A stretch of DNA of 64,000 nucleotides from Bacteroidota bacterium (GTDB lineage Bacteria; Bacteroidota; Bacteroidia; Bacteroidales; ML635J-15): NCBI GenBank assembly GCA_029558535.1, contig JAKQEK010000513.1, positions 28,378 through 92,377 of the forward strand. Direction: 5' to 3'. The translations under genes and the position numbers were made by a program. Below the pieces are notes generated by a model. The model saw nothing but the letters and a program-made list of their open reading frames with translations, searched no databases and was not told where the DNA came from. Position 1 is the stretch's first letter, and each line of letters begins with the position of its first letter. This document shows, piece after piece, positions 26,376 through 36,140 of the stretch.

Positions 26376-27998
26376 ATGATAATATTAGGAATAAATGGTG
26401 GTGTAAGACTTGGTTATCAGGATGTTTCAGCATGTTTGATAAAAGATGGTAAAACAATTGTTGCAATTGAAGAAGAGAGGCTAACTAGAGTTAAGTTTTC
26501 GCCGGGACAGTTATCAGAATTGTCAATATATAAATGCCTTGAGTATGCCGGAATTGAAATTAAAGACGTTGATGTTTTGGCATGTCATGGTTCTACATGG
26601 GGACAGACTTTTGAGAACATTTTACGAGCCTATATGATAGATAATTTTGGGCATTGTCCACGACTTGTTTTTGTGCATCATCATGATGCACATGCTGCAA
26701 GTGCTTTTTATGGTTCCGGTTTTGATGAGGCGATGATACTTACAATGGACGCTTCGGGTGATGGCGTATCAACTCAGTTAACAATAGGTAGAGATGATAA
26801 AATTGATACTATAAAAAGATACTCTCGTCCAAATTCATTGGGCATATTTTATTCAATAATAACTCAGTTTTGTGGATTTAGACGAGATAGTGATGAGTAT
26901 AAGTTGATGGGAATGGCAGCATATGGTAATCCTGATACTTATGATTTTAGTGAAATGCTTAATTTTAAGGATGGTGAATTGTTTTTTGATGAGTCATTTC
27001 TAAAACCAATTAAACCCGGAGAATCCCAACCGACAAGGCAAGAAATCGCGTATAGCAGCAAATTGACCGATATGTTTGGTAAAAGACGTTTGCGTAATAT
27101 GGAAATAAGCCAAAAATATTTTGATATCGCTGCCTCTGCTCAAAAACAATTTGAGAATGTGATTGTAGAAATTGTTAAAGATTTTTATAAAAAAACAGGA
27201 ATCCGAAAAATATGCCTTGCAGGTGGAGTAGCTCTTAACTGTTTGGCTAATCAAAAAATTATGGATTTAGATTTTATTGACGATATATATGTTCATCCGG
27301 CTTCAGGAGATAGCGGAATTTCTTTAGGGGCAGCAATGTTTGCTTCTGTGATTGAGGGACAGAAACCATTATCAATGGAAACTGCATTACTAGGTCCGGA
27401 ATTTTCCGATGAACAAATATTGAAGACATTAAATGAAAATCAAATAAAGTATCAAAAAATTGATGATCCGGCTAAGATTGCTTCTCAACTTATTGCAGAA
27501 AATAAAGTAATAGGATGGTTTCAAGGGCGTATGGAATTTGGACCAAGGGCTTTAGGAGCACGCAGTATTCTTGCCAACCCTGCAATGCCAAATGTTAAAG
27601 ATATTATCAATAAAAAGATAAAATTTAGAGAAAATTTCCGTCCATTTTGTCCTTCTGTTACAGAAGAAGACACGAAAAAATACTTTGTAGGAAAGGTACA
27701 TAGAGCTCCTTTTATGAATATTACTTTCGGTACTACAGCATTAGCAAAAGATTGTACTCCGGGGATTGTGCATGCAGACGGGACTGCTAGAATTCAAACT
27801 GTAGATGAAAAAAATCAGCCTTTGTACCATAAGCTTTTAACATTATTAAAAGAAAGAACAGGTCATCCGGTTGTGGTCAACACAAGTTTTAATACCAATA
27901 ACGAACCAATTGTATTTACTCCATCTGATGCGATTGCAACTTTTTATAGGAGTGGATTGGATGCTTTGGTTATTGGAAATTTTCTAGTTACTAAATGA
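26376..27998 (+). CDS. Carbamoyltransferase, NodU/CmcH/TobZ family
   Basis: 540 residues, close to the family length. The N-terminal Kae1-like domain has HHDAHAASAFYGSG with the metal-binding histidines and MDASGDG; LAGGVALNCLANQK is the ATP-binding region. The C-terminal YrdC-like domain opens with WFQGRMEFGPRALGARSIL. These enzymes make carbamoyl-adenylate from carbamoyl phosphate and ATP and transfer the carbamoyl group to a hydroxyl of a sugar or antibiotic. Two bases after the amidotransferase stop, so part of the same operon. It probably carbamoylates the exported glycan. Confidence 0.93.
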   Translation: MIILGINGGVRLGYQDVSACLIKDGKTIVAIEEERLTRVKFSPGQLSELSIYKCLEYAGIEIKDVDVLACHGSTWGQTFENILRAYMIDNFGHCPRLVFVHHHDAHAASAFYGSGFDEAMILTMDASGDGVSTQLTIGRDDKIDTIKRYSRPNSLGIFYSIITQFCGFRRDSDEYKLMGMAAYGNPDTYDFSEMLNFKDGELFFDESFLKPIKPGESQPTRQEIAYSSKLTDMFGKRRLRNMEISQKYFDIAASAQKQFENVIVEIVKDFYKKTGIRKICLAGGVALNCLANQKIMDLDFIDDIYVHPASGDSGISLGAAMFASVIEGQKPLSMETALLGPEFSDEQILKTLNENQIKYQKIDDPAKIASQLIAENKVIGWFQGRMEFGPRALGARSILANPAMPNVKDIINKKIKFRENFRPFCPSVTEEDTKKYFVGKVHRAPFMNITFGTTALAKDCTPGIVHADGTARIQTVDEKNQPLYHKLLTLLKERTGHPVVVNTSFNTNNEPIVFTPSDAIATFYRSGLDALVIGNFLVTK

Positions 27999-28223
27999 AG
28001 GTTTTTAAATAAATCAGTTTTATTTCTTTCAAATTGCACTTAGGTAATGTGGCAAAAGAGTAATTTGTGAATAGTATTTTGTTAATTAAGTTTTAAATAT
28101 TAGTAGTGTTTCATCTGAGATTTAGGTTATTAGAACCCAGTAAAACTGAGAAATTCTATTGCTATTTATAGGAAAAAAGTTGCTCAAATAAATTTAATAA
28201 TCATTATTTGAAAAGAATCAATT

Positions 28224-28739
28224 TTATTTTGATTTATTTGGAATATAATTATCTATACATTCTAGATATTTATATAAATTAGTTATATTGATTATTTTGT
28301 AACTTTCTTGTTCTTTTCTGAAAATAATTGTCACGGGAAGATTATCGAAGTTTTTAATTATCAAATCGAGTTCAATAATAGAATCATTAGGTAATTTAAT
28401 ATCTCCAACAGAAATTTTTAAGTGCATAAATGAGTTCAAGGTGAATTTTATTAGCTTTGTGAAATTGTTGGAAGAATCATAATTTAAATATTTAAATATA
28501 TCGATTGAGTCAATATTGATTTGGGATAATTGCTCTTCTATATTATTATTTATTAGGTTTACATCTGACGTAACTATCTTTTTATAATTAAGCTTGCCAT
28601 TTTTATTGATTGAAATTAGAGTATTAAATTCATTTTCTTTCGTTTCATTATGATTAATCTCCTTAACAATATACATTAGGATTATAATAATTAGAAATGA
28701 AACAATATATATGGTAATAATATATTTTTGTCTATTCAT
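28224..28739 (-). CDS. Hypothetical membrane-anchored protein
   Basis: 171 residues, not recognised. One N-terminal hydrophobic segment (residues 7-25) with a positive residue before it, no lipobox, then a soluble domain outside the membrane with a mixed beta-like pattern. The start overlaps the end of the 670-residue membrane protein by 8 bases, so the two are co-translated and may interact. Last gene of the operon 33805-28224. Base composition is as AT-rich as its neighbours. I see nothing in the 225 bases between it and the carbamoyltransferase gene except the two converging ends. Confidence 0.6.
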   Translation of the reverse strand: MNRQKYIITIYIVSFLIIIILMYIVKEINHNETKENEFNTLISINKNGKLNYKKIVTSDVNLINNNIEEQLSQINIDSIDIFKYLNYDSSNNFTKLIKFTLNSFMHLKISVGDIKLPNDSIIELDLIIKNFDNLPVTIIFRKEQESYKIINITNLYKYLECIDNYIPNKSK

Positions 28740-30744
28740 AATCTAATAGTTTGTCTAAGATAGTTGTAGTATCATTAACTAAACGGATTTCATCAATATC
28801 AAAAAATCTTGTGTAGTAAGCAGAGTAATTAATATTGTTTTCCATCTTTTCATTTTCGTATCCTAAGTCGGGAACAGCATATATAGTACGAGGGATGTTA
28901 ATTAATTCATCAACAATAGCAAGTTTCCAGATTTCATTTTTCTCGGCTTCATAAATAGTTTCATATCTTTTTCTCATTTGTTCTTTAAAAAACGAATAAT
29001 CACCTGAATAGTATTCTCCGAAGATTTTATTCAAATTGTTTTCCCCTGATATTACAAATATTGAGATAATAATTATTAGTATAAATGAAATTTTTTGAAA
29101 ATGAGGTAATAGTTTTTTTAAAACACTTGACATAATTCTGCTTAACAAAATTGGTAAAATGATTAATACAATAATTTGATATCCCCAGTTAATATAATTT
29201 AATGCTCTGAAAACTATAATGTCTGTTCTATAATAAGTTGAGAAAAACAAGAAAAAAGTATATCCAGCATAAATAATTAGTATTGACAATAACAGGAATA
29301 TTGAAATCTCTTTTGTTGTAAAGGGGGCTATCTCTTTTTTTATGGAAATTTTGTTTAAAATTAGTGTTGACAGAATTATACAAGGAATATATACAGCATT
29401 TGTAAAACTCCATTGAAAGATAGTTTTCGTAATAGCAATGCCTGAAATTTTTATTGAATCAATGATACTTTTTAGATTAGTATTTATTCCCGAAATTCCA
29501 ATTCTTGTATTTGATCCGGGTATCATAAAAACAAATAAACAAATACCGATGAATAATACATATAAAATTAACATTTCATTTTTAAATTGCTTCTTGTATT
29601 TTAAAACATAGTAGGATAATAAAGCCAATATAAATGTATTTATTACAAAATTCATTTCGTTAAATCCAAAACTCAATAAAAATACTATTAGAGTAAATAT
29701 GCCAAAAATACTTTTCGAACCGTATGATTCAGTATTAATCCATTTTATTACTAGTGCTACCCACATAAAAATTGAAATCCACGATACAAGATAAACAGAA
29801 GAAGAAGCCATGTAATATAATTCGTATGTAATGTCGGGAATCATGGCAAAATGGATTAAACTAAATGCACATGCCGCTATTACAATCTGAAATGTTTTAA
29901 AATAGTTACCAAATATTTGTTTAAGTAAAAGGAATATTGAAAAAGTGATTAGAAATAAATAAACTATTGCTGATATTTTATAAGACTCAACGCCCCAAAA
30001 TTTTATTGGACTAAAGCTGTATAGCAGATTTGTAGCGAATCTTGTGTCTAATGATAAATATGAAAATGCAGTTGATAAACTGTTTTTATTATTATTTGAA
30101 GTTATCGCATTTGACAGGTCTTCAGCATTTGGGTAAGTGTAATAAGTAGCTAGAATAATTATGAAATACCCAATTGTTATAATTAATATTACAAGAAAAA
30201 TATTAGAATATTTTAATCTCTTTTCGAAAATTTCCCTATCGGTTGAAAAACAGTTATAATAAATAATTCCAATAATTATTAGCAATTGAAAAAACCAAAA
30301 TACTTTCATCATAATACCACTTATTCCTTTCCACGAAAAACTAGAAATTATTATTTGTAAAAAGGAACCATGGAAATCAGTATTTTTATTGTTTAAAGTT
30401 AAAAGCGAATTATCAATTTGCTTGTCAACTATTTCAGTATAGTTATTTGTAGTAATATTTATTTTTGCATTTGTATTAACATTACTTAACTGAATCTGTA
30501 ATTCCTTTATCCAATTGTTTTTAAGATATAGTGGTTCATTGGGTTTTAATGTCAATTCTTCAGTTTTATTATTAATTCCGGTAATTTTTACTGAAGCTGT
30601 CAAGTTGTCATTTTTAGAAGATAATGTCAATTTTGTGTCACCTGAAAATATTATATTTTGAGTTATAAAATGATACCCTATCCATAAAAATGAGATTTGA
30701 AAAATAATTATCAAACAAGATATTAGTATTTTTCTTCGGCTCAT
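28732..30744 (-). CDS. Polytopic membrane protein with N-terminal extracytoplasmic domain
   Basis: 670 residues. TM1 at about 5-25, a beta-rich segment with many Asn and Thr at about 30-140, TM2 near 148-165, then ten or more further helices and a ~90-residue C-terminal tail. The layout (TM - soluble - TM - polytopic) repeats that of the GT-C-like protein at 10436. No sugar-transferase signature is clear enough to name a reaction; a GT-C glycosyltransferase or a polymerase/flippase-like protein is possible. Sits between the B12-type radical SAM gene (17 bases upstream) and the small anchored protein in the same operon. Confidence 0.6.
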   Translation of the reverse strand: MSRRKILISCLIIIFQISFLWIGYHFITQNIIFSGDTKLTLSSKNDNLTASVKITGINNKTEELTLKPNEPLYLKNNWIKELQIQLSNVNTNAKINITTNNYTEIVDKQIDNSLLTLNNKNTDFHGSFLQIIISSFSWKGISGIMMKVFWFFQLLIIIGIIYYNCFSTDREIFEKRLKYSNIFLVILIITIGYFIIILATYYTYPNAEDLSNAITSNNNKNSLSTAFSYLSLDTRFATNLLYSFSPIKFWGVESYKISAIVYLFLITFSIFLLLKQIFGNYFKTFQIVIAACAFSLIHFAMIPDITYELYYMASSSVYLVSWISIFMWVALVIKWINTESYGSKSIFGIFTLIVFLLSFGFNEMNFVINTFILALLSYYVLKYKKQFKNEMLILYVLFIGICLFVFMIPGSNTRIGISGINTNLKSIIDSIKISGIAITKTIFQWSFTNAVYIPCIILSTLILNKISIKKEIAPFTTKEISIFLLLSILIIYAGYTFFLFFSTYYRTDIIVFRALNYINWGYQIIVLIILPILLSRIMSSVLKKLLPHFQKISFILIIIISIFVISGENNLNKIFGEYYSGDYSFFKEQMRKRYETIYEAEKNEIWKLAIVDELINIPRTIYAVPDLGYENEKMENNINYSAYYTRFFDIDEIRLVNDTTTILDKLLDYE

Positions 30745-30760
30745 TTATAGTTAATTAGAA

Positions 30761-32119
30761 TTATTTACCAAATTTAATAATAAAATACAGAATATTTTTA
30801 TAATTATTAAGTCCAAACAATAGTAAATCAAAAATTCTGAAATTATATATGAAAACTTTGATGTTTGCTACTATTAAGTACTTTTTCAAAGTTTTATTTG
30901 TGATATTTTCAAGTCTTATTGCACCATTGATTTGTTTTCTGTAAGTATCCCAGGAAGCATTTGTTTTTATATAGCCTTTTTCGTTATTTTGAACGTAATC
31001 CGCAATTTTTGTCCCCGGAAATGGTACCATAATAGCAAAAACGGGTTCAGTGGGATTTAATTTACATACGAAATCTATTGATTCTTTAATACTTTGCACA
31101 GTTTCATTTGGATGTCCAAAAACCAAAAATGCACATGTCTTAATTTTATATTTTTTACAAAGCGTAAATGCATGAATTATTTTTTCTTTATTAATGCCCT
31201 TGCCCATATTTTTCAAAATCTCGAGATTTCCCGATTCAACTCCAAGCTCAATTTTATCAACATTGGCTTGTTTTAGTTTTATAATGAGTTCTTCGGTTAT
31301 AAATGAGACGTGTGTTTGTATATCCCATAAAACTTTGTTTCCAATTTTTAATTCAATCATTTTGTCTAAAAGACTATGTGCGAAATCATTTTTGGCACCA
31401 AAAGCTTCATCACCAAATGAAATTCGCTTTGGCTTTTTATTTTCTATAAGCCAAGTAATTTCGTTTATTATGCTTTCGATGGATTTTGTTCTTACTTTTA
31501 CACCATTTGGATTAAAACAAAAATTACACGAAAAAGGACATCCTCTTGATGTTTGAATAAAGTATTCTTTTGATGAAGGAAGCAAATCCCAAGCGGGCAT
31601 AGGTAAAATGTCTAGATTATCTATTTTTGATCTAGTATTGGTCTTTATTATTTTTCCTTGATGTTTATAAACTATCCCATTTATCATACTTAGGCCCCTG
31701 GTCTTGTTGATGAATTCGACAAAACTTTGTTCGGACTCTCCTATAAAACCAATGTCGAATTCGGGAAACTCTTCCATTGTTTGTTCAGGAATTGCTGACA
31801 CATGACTACCACCAATACATATTGTTGTTTCGGGGAGTTGCTTTTTTAACTTTGATGCTAGTTTTCCTGCATCAATAATTTCATAAGTAAATGCACTGAT
31901 ACCTACTATGTCTGGTTTAAAATCTTCGATTTTGCTTACTAAATTATCAATTGTAATTTGTTCAAATTTCGCATCAATACATAACATGTCCACGAGGCAA
32001 TGTTCTCTAATATATGCTGCTATACTAGCAATAGCATTCCTTACAAATACCGGCTTGTCGTATAAAGGTTCAATTGTCTTACCGGACGCAGGACTAGTTA
32101 GCAGAACTCTTGTTTTCAT
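30761..32119 (-). CDS. B12-binding-domain-type radical SAM protein (third family copy)
   Basis: 452 residues. The cobalamin-binding-like domain (residues 1-135) has AIASIAAYIREH and CIGGSHVSAIPEQ but no DxHxxG motif (CIDAKFE in its place). The radical SAM motif is C194-x3-C198-x2-C201 (CPFSCNFC), then LGVESGN and PFPGTKIAD. It is related to copies A and B but shorter. The start overlaps the glycosyltransferase gene by 26 bases, which suggests tight coupling. Typical reactions of this class are methylation of unactivated carbon or ring formation. Substrate unknown; the operon holds a sugar dehydrogenase, a glycosyltransferase and two membrane proteins. Confidence 0.8.
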   Translation of the reverse strand: MKTRVLLTSPASGKTIEPLYDKPVFVRNAIASIAAYIREHCLVDMLCIDAKFEQITIDNLVSKIEDFKPDIVGISAFTYEIIDAGKLASKLKKQLPETTICIGGSHVSAIPEQTMEEFPEFDIGFIGESEQSFVEFINKTRGLSMINGIVYKHQGKIIKTNTRSKIDNLDILPMPAWDLLPSSKEYFIQTSRGCPFSCNFCFNPNGVKVRTKSIESIINEITWLIENKKPKRISFGDEAFGAKNDFAHSLLDKMIELKIGNKVLWDIQTHVSFITEELIIKLKQANVDKIELGVESGNLEILKNMGKGINKEKIIHAFTLCKKYKIKTCAFLVFGHPNETVQSIKESIDFVCKLNPTEPVFAIMVPFPGTKIADYVQNNEKGYIKTNASWDTYRKQINGAIRLENITNKTLKKYLIVANIKVFIYNFRIFDLLLFGLNNYKNILYFIIKFGK

Positions 32120-32810
32120 GAGATTTCCTTAATTCAATGTATAATTTAAATGTTTCTCTAATTGCTTGACTAATAGTATTATAAGATGCTCCTTTCGATT
32201 TGCCTCCAAGTCTAGGATGATATTTTGATTCAACTTCAATAATTTTAAATCCTGTTTTAAGCATTTTTGCACAAATTTCACTTTCAACCAATGAGCTTGT
32301 TAAAACCGGACTAATATTATTAAAAAAGTCTTTTTTATAAATTTTTATCCAATTAACATCTTTTACTTTTATTCCTAACAAATACTTGTTGAGTAATTTA
32401 TTGAATAAACTTAAAAATTTTCGAAATAATGTATATCTCGTTTTTTGATTCCGATAGAAAGAAATTATTGTTTTATCAGGGATAATTTTAAATGGTAATA
32501 GCTCATCAACATTAAACTGTCCATCTGCTGGAATTGCACATATATTTTCATAATTAGCAGCTTTATATCCGGAGATTAGGGCTTCACCAATTCCTTTGTT
32601 TATATCATGATGTATTACTTTGATTTTATCATTATTGATATAATTCTCAATCATCTGTTTTGATTTATCAGTACTACCATCATTTACAATTATTAATTCG
32701 GATTCAGTTGCATTTAATTGTTCTAAAACTATTAAAGATGAATCAATGACAGCTTTTAACGAATCTTCTTCGTTATATAAAAATATTATTATAGACCAAG
32801 ATTGACTCAC
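32094..32810 (-). CDS. Family 2 glycosyltransferase (dolichyl-phosphate-mannose-synthase-like)
   Basis: 238 residues. WSIIIFLYNEEDSL is the N-terminal strand, IVNDGSTDKS binds the nucleotide, and the DxD region is CAIPADGQF (Ala-Asp-Gly). Lacks the C-terminal membrane helices of DPM1-type proteins of two domains. Transfers a sugar to a polyprenyl phosphate or growing glycan on the cytoplasmic side. It overlaps the dehydrogenase by 4 bases (ATGA) and the radical SAM gene by 26 bases. Confidence 0.87.
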   Translation of the reverse strand: MSQSWSIIIFLYNEEDSLKAVIDSSLIVLEQLNATESELIIVNDGSTDKSKQMIENYINNDKIKVIHHDINKGIGEALISGYKAANYENICAIPADGQFNVDELLPFKIIPDKTIISFYRNQKTRYTLFRKFLSLFNKLLNKYLLGIKVKDVNWIKIYKKDFFNNISPVLTSSLVESEICAKMLKTGFKIIEVESKYHPRLGGKSKGASYNTISQAIRETFKLYIELRKSHENKSSAN

Positions 32811-33805
32811 AACTCAATCATTTTCCCGTTTTCTTTCATGGATATGTTAGCGGCATGAATTGTTCTCATAATTTGCAATGAGATATCAGTATTTGCCAGA
32901 GGTTTAGCACCAGTAATTATAGCTTCAGCAAAGTCTTCAATCATATAATTTAAAGCTTCACGAGTATCATATTTTGGAATATAAACATCTCCAATCCTGT
33001 AATCAACCAGAATTTTGTCTTTATCGTTTTCATTAAATTGATAGCCGGCATCATATACTTTAATTTTTTCTGTTGGTTCAACATCGTTATAAATAAGCAT
33101 CTTTTTATCCCCGCCAATTATCATTTGCCTAACCTTTACCGGAGCTGACCATGAACAATGTATATGCACTATAAGGTCTGAATTATAAAATAGGTTAAAG
33201 TAACCTAAATTCTCAATATGTGGATTATAATGACACTTCCCAATTGCAGATACCGAAATAGGTTTTTCTTGAATCAGATAGTAAATTATTGATAAATCAT
33301 GTGCAGCTAAGTCGCCAAGGACATTAATGTCGTTTTGGAAAATACCAAGATTTATTCTTGTTGAATCAATATACTGTATTGTTCCAAGTTCTCCGGAGCT
33401 TATCAAACTATCAATTTTTTGAACAGCACCGTTATAAAGATAAGTTAAATCAGTCATTAAAACCAGATTCTTGCTTTTTGCTTTTTCTACCAGTGTTTTT
33501 GCTTTTGCATAATTAACAGAAAGTGGTTTCTCAATTAGAACATGTTTATTGTTTTCCAAGGCCTGCATACCAAGCTCAAAATGATTATCGGGATTTGTTG
33601 CAATTACAATGCAATCAGTTTCGTCATCATTTATTACGTCTGTTGAATTTTGAGTGAAATTAATTTGAGGATATAATTTTTTAGCAATTTCTATTCGATC
33701 GTTATTTTTATCACAAATAGCTTTTAATGTAAAGTTTTTATTACTTATGATATTTCTTACCAAATTTGGACCCCAATAACCGTAACCAATTATACTAATT
33801 ATCAT
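32807..33805 (-). CDS. Gfo/Idh/MocA family oxidoreductase
   Basis: 332 residues. Rossmann N-terminus (ISIIGYGYWGPNLVRN), then the EKPLS motif with the conserved lysine near residue 95 and a C-terminal alpha/beta domain. The members that start GYGYWGPN are nucleotide-sugar 3-dehydrogenases (WlbA/WbpB type) that give a 3-keto sugar for a DegT aminotransferase. The DegT gene at 33886 lies divergently 80 bases away, which supports this. Leads the operon 33805-28224. TACTTTTG at 33836-33843 (minus strand) fits a -7 box. Confidence 0.87.
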   Translation of the reverse strand: MIISIIGYGYWGPNLVRNIISNKNFTLKAICDKNNDRIEIAKKLYPQINFTQNSTDVINDDETDCIVIATNPDNHFELGMQALENNKHVLIEKPLSVNYAKAKTLVEKAKSKNLVLMTDLTYLYNGAVQKIDSLISSGELGTIQYIDSTRINLGIFQNDINVLGDLAAHDLSIIYYLIQEKPISVSAIGKCHYNPHIENLGYFNLFYNSDLIVHIHCSWSAPVKVRQMIIGGDKKMLIYNDVEPTEKIKVYDAGYQFNENDKDKILVDYRIGDVYIPKYDTREALNYMIEDFAEAIITGAKPLANTDISLQIMRTIHAANISMKENGKMIEL

Positions 33806-33835
33806 TTATTTGTAATAATATCTTATATTTATTAT

Positions 33836-33843
33836 CAAAAGTA
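33836..33843 (-). promoter_or_regulatory. Candidate -7 box (TACTTTTG) for the 33805 operon
   Basis: Matches TAnnTTTG, 30 bases before the ATG at 33805. No clear TTG upstream at the usual spacing, so the call is weak. Confidence 0.3.
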
Positions 33844-33885
33844 AAAATAATATTTAATATTGTATAAGAATTTTATAAATAATAA

Positions 33886-34995
33886 ATGACGATGATAGTC
33901 CCTTTTAATAATTTATCTGAATTACATTGCAAAATTAAAACAGAAATTGTTGAGTCTATTTCGAATGTTATAGATAAATCGGCATTTATATCCGGTTCAG
34001 AAACAGAGAGTTTCGAAATAGCTTTTGCGAAAAAGTTGGGGGTCAAACATTGTATTGGAGTTGGAAGCGGAACATCTGCCTTATGGATTAGTTTGAAAAT
34101 GTCAGGTATAGGCATTGGAGATGAAGTAATTGTGCCGGCGAATACTTTTTTTGCTTGTGCAGAGGCTGTTGAGCTATGTGGTGCAATACCGGTTTTCATT
34201 GATAATGACGAATGTTTTAATATAGATATAACTAAAATTGAATCCAGCATTAATGAGAACACAAAAGCAATTATGGCTGTGCATTTGTATGGACAGATGT
34301 GTGATGTTGATGAAATATTGAAAATATGTAACAAGTATGATTTGCTTTTAATTGAAGACTGTTCTCAATCTCATTTTGCAAAGTCAAATGGTAAGTTTGC
34401 AGGTACATTTGGAGATTGCGCTTGTTTTTCTTTTTATCCCGGTAAAAATTTAGGAGCAATGGGGGATGCAGGTTGTATTGTTACAAACAATGATAGTTTA
34501 GCAGAAAAGTGCAGATTATTTAGGAATCATGGTGAAGAAGGAAAATCAAAACATACAATTATTGGTTTTAATTCGAGAATGGATGGATTTCAATCAGCTG
34601 TCTTGAAGATTAAACTTGCATATATTCATGATTGGAATAAAAAGAGGGAAGAGCTTGCTCAGGAATATATCTCAAGATTGATGGACTGTAGTTTTATTCA
34701 ATTGCCATTAGTCCAAAAAGGGAATACTCATGCCTTTCATTTATTTGTAATAAAAGCTGAAAGAAGAGATAACCTTAAAATTTTCTTACAAGAATCAGGT
34801 ATAAACACCGGGATACATTACCCAACTCCTTTACCCTTTTTGCCTGTTTATAAATCAAAATATAATGATGACAGAAATCTTTTTCCTAATGCATCTGCTA
34901 ATGAAAACATGTTGTTATCCTTGCCAATATATCCAGATTTAAGTACAAATCAAATTGATTATGTTACAGATAAAATAAAAGAGTTTTATAAATAA
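33886..34995 (+). CDS. DegT/DnrJ/EryC1/StrS family PLP sugar aminotransferase
   Basis: 369 residues. PLP-binding regions: GVGSGTSALWISL, IEDCSQSHFA, and the Schiff-base lysine in SFYPGKNLGAMGDAG. The HYPTPLPFLPVY motif at the C-terminus is typical of the WlbC/WbpE-like branch that aminates 3-keto sugars. The start has ATG at 33886 and again at 33892; either could be used. Divergent from the Gfo/Idh dehydrogenase gene, the expected partner in making a 3-amino sugar. It is not close enough to the DegT protein at 8547 to be a recent duplicate. Confidence 0.9.
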   Translation: MTMIVPFNNLSELHCKIKTEIVESISNVIDKSAFISGSETESFEIAFAKKLGVKHCIGVGSGTSALWISLKMSGIGIGDEVIVPANTFFACAEAVELCGAIPVFIDNDECFNIDITKIESSINENTKAIMAVHLYGQMCDVDEILKICNKYDLLLIEDCSQSHFAKSNGKFAGTFGDCACFSFYPGKNLGAMGDAGCIVTNNDSLAEKCRLFRNHGEEGKSKHTIIGFNSRMDGFQSAVLKIKLAYIHDWNKKREELAQEYISRLMDCSFIQLPLVQKGNTHAFHLFVIKAERRDNLKIFLQESGINTGIHYPTPLPFLPVYKSKYNDDRNLFPNASANENMLLSLPIYPDLSTNQIDYVTDKIKEFYK

Positions 34996-35015
34996 TATTT
35001 AGGCAAAATATTAGT

Positions 35016-36110
35016 TTACTTTATATCCTCAATTTTTACTCTTCCAAACCTTAAAGCCTTAAGCATCCACATTGGCAGCGATTTTTCGGGATCGCGTTTG
35101 CGGAGGTTAAGATTTATTCCGAGTTTTTTAATAAGTGGGATTTTGTGGGTTTCGACAAATTCAATGAGATTTCCGTCAGGGTCTTCTATATATGTAAAAT
35201 GTCCAGCAGCTTCGCCCATATCAAATGAATTAACTTCGTTGTGCTTAACTGAACTGTCAACAGTGAAAGGAAAACCAAGACTTTCACATTTTTTCTTTAG
35301 CCCAGCCATGTTTTTGATATCGAAGCAGATTTGGATAAAGCCTGGATCTCCCCAATAGCGGTCTTCGTACATTTTGCGAGGAGTCCTTTCCAATGCTTGT
35401 ACTAATTCAATATATGACGGGCCGAACATTTTATTAAAACTACCTTTACGAGGTTGAGTATGCGTAAGTAGTAACCTTCTATATTTTTGTTTGCCTGCAT
35501 TTAGTTGTGAAATATCTTCAAACGTTCCTGTTTCATCGGTAATAACCTTATCATATCCCAAAATTTCACTATACACTGCAAGTGCTCTGTCTATGTCGGT
35601 AACTCCAATCATTGCACCTACAGGCCCACCGGTAGTTCGGTTTTCATCTCTTAAAATGTATTTGTCATGTACAATTTGAAAAAGGTTACCGAAGGGATCT
35701 TTCATAAAAAATGTATGGCAATTGTCAATGGACTTACTGAGGCTTCCAATTATTTGAATTTTTGGATTTTTGCGGAATTCTTCATAGGTCAGAACAACAT
35801 TTCGGCTTTTGATTTTAGCAGCAAATACACCCAAATCTCCAACTTGGATTTCGAAATTTATTGGTTTAGGCTTACGTTCCGAATATTGCCAAATCTCGAA
35901 ACCACCACCACCTTGCATATTTATTGCAATGCAAGCATGCCTTTTTTGAGGTTTGTTTCCGGTGTATGGGAGCATTAGCTCAGCAACAGTATCATCTTCG
36001 AGAATTCTTATATCCATATTGAATACATCAATATAATACTTCCACGCTTCAGCAAAATCTTCTACACCAATTCCAATTTGTTGTATGCCACTTATAATAT
36101 ATTTGTCCAT
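35016..36110 (-). CDS. Two-domain VOC (glyoxalase/dioxygenase-fold) protein
   Basis: 364 residues made of two vicinal-oxygen-chelate modules, about 5-150 and 160-325. Each ends with the family's DPFGNLFQI or DPDGNLIEF strand, and the GIQQIGIGVEDF and GAMIGVTDID strands open them. VOC enzymes use a divalent metal for isomerisation, epoxide opening or dioxygenation. The metal ligands cannot be placed with certainty. Last gene of the minus-strand run that holds the capnine-type genes, 30 bases after the SDR, so it may act on the same lipid; that is inference. Confidence 0.7.
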   Translation of the reverse strand: MDKYIISGIQQIGIGVEDFAEAWKYYIDVFNMDIRILEDDTVAELMLPYTGNKPQKRHACIAINMQGGGGFEIWQYSERKPKPINFEIQVGDLGVFAAKIKSRNVVLTYEEFRKNPKIQIIGSLSKSIDNCHTFFMKDPFGNLFQIVHDKYILRDENRTTGGPVGAMIGVTDIDRALAVYSEILGYDKVITDETGTFEDISQLNAGKQKYRRLLLTHTQPRKGSFNKMFGPSYIELVQALERTPRKMYEDRYWGDPGFIQICFDIKNMAGLKKKCESLGFPFTVDSSVKHNEVNSFDMGEAAGHFTYIEDPDGNLIEFVETHKIPLIKKLGINLNLRKRDPEKSLPMWMLKALRFGRVKIEDIK

Positions 36111-36140
36111 TTTAAGATTTGTATAAGTTTTAAACTTAAA

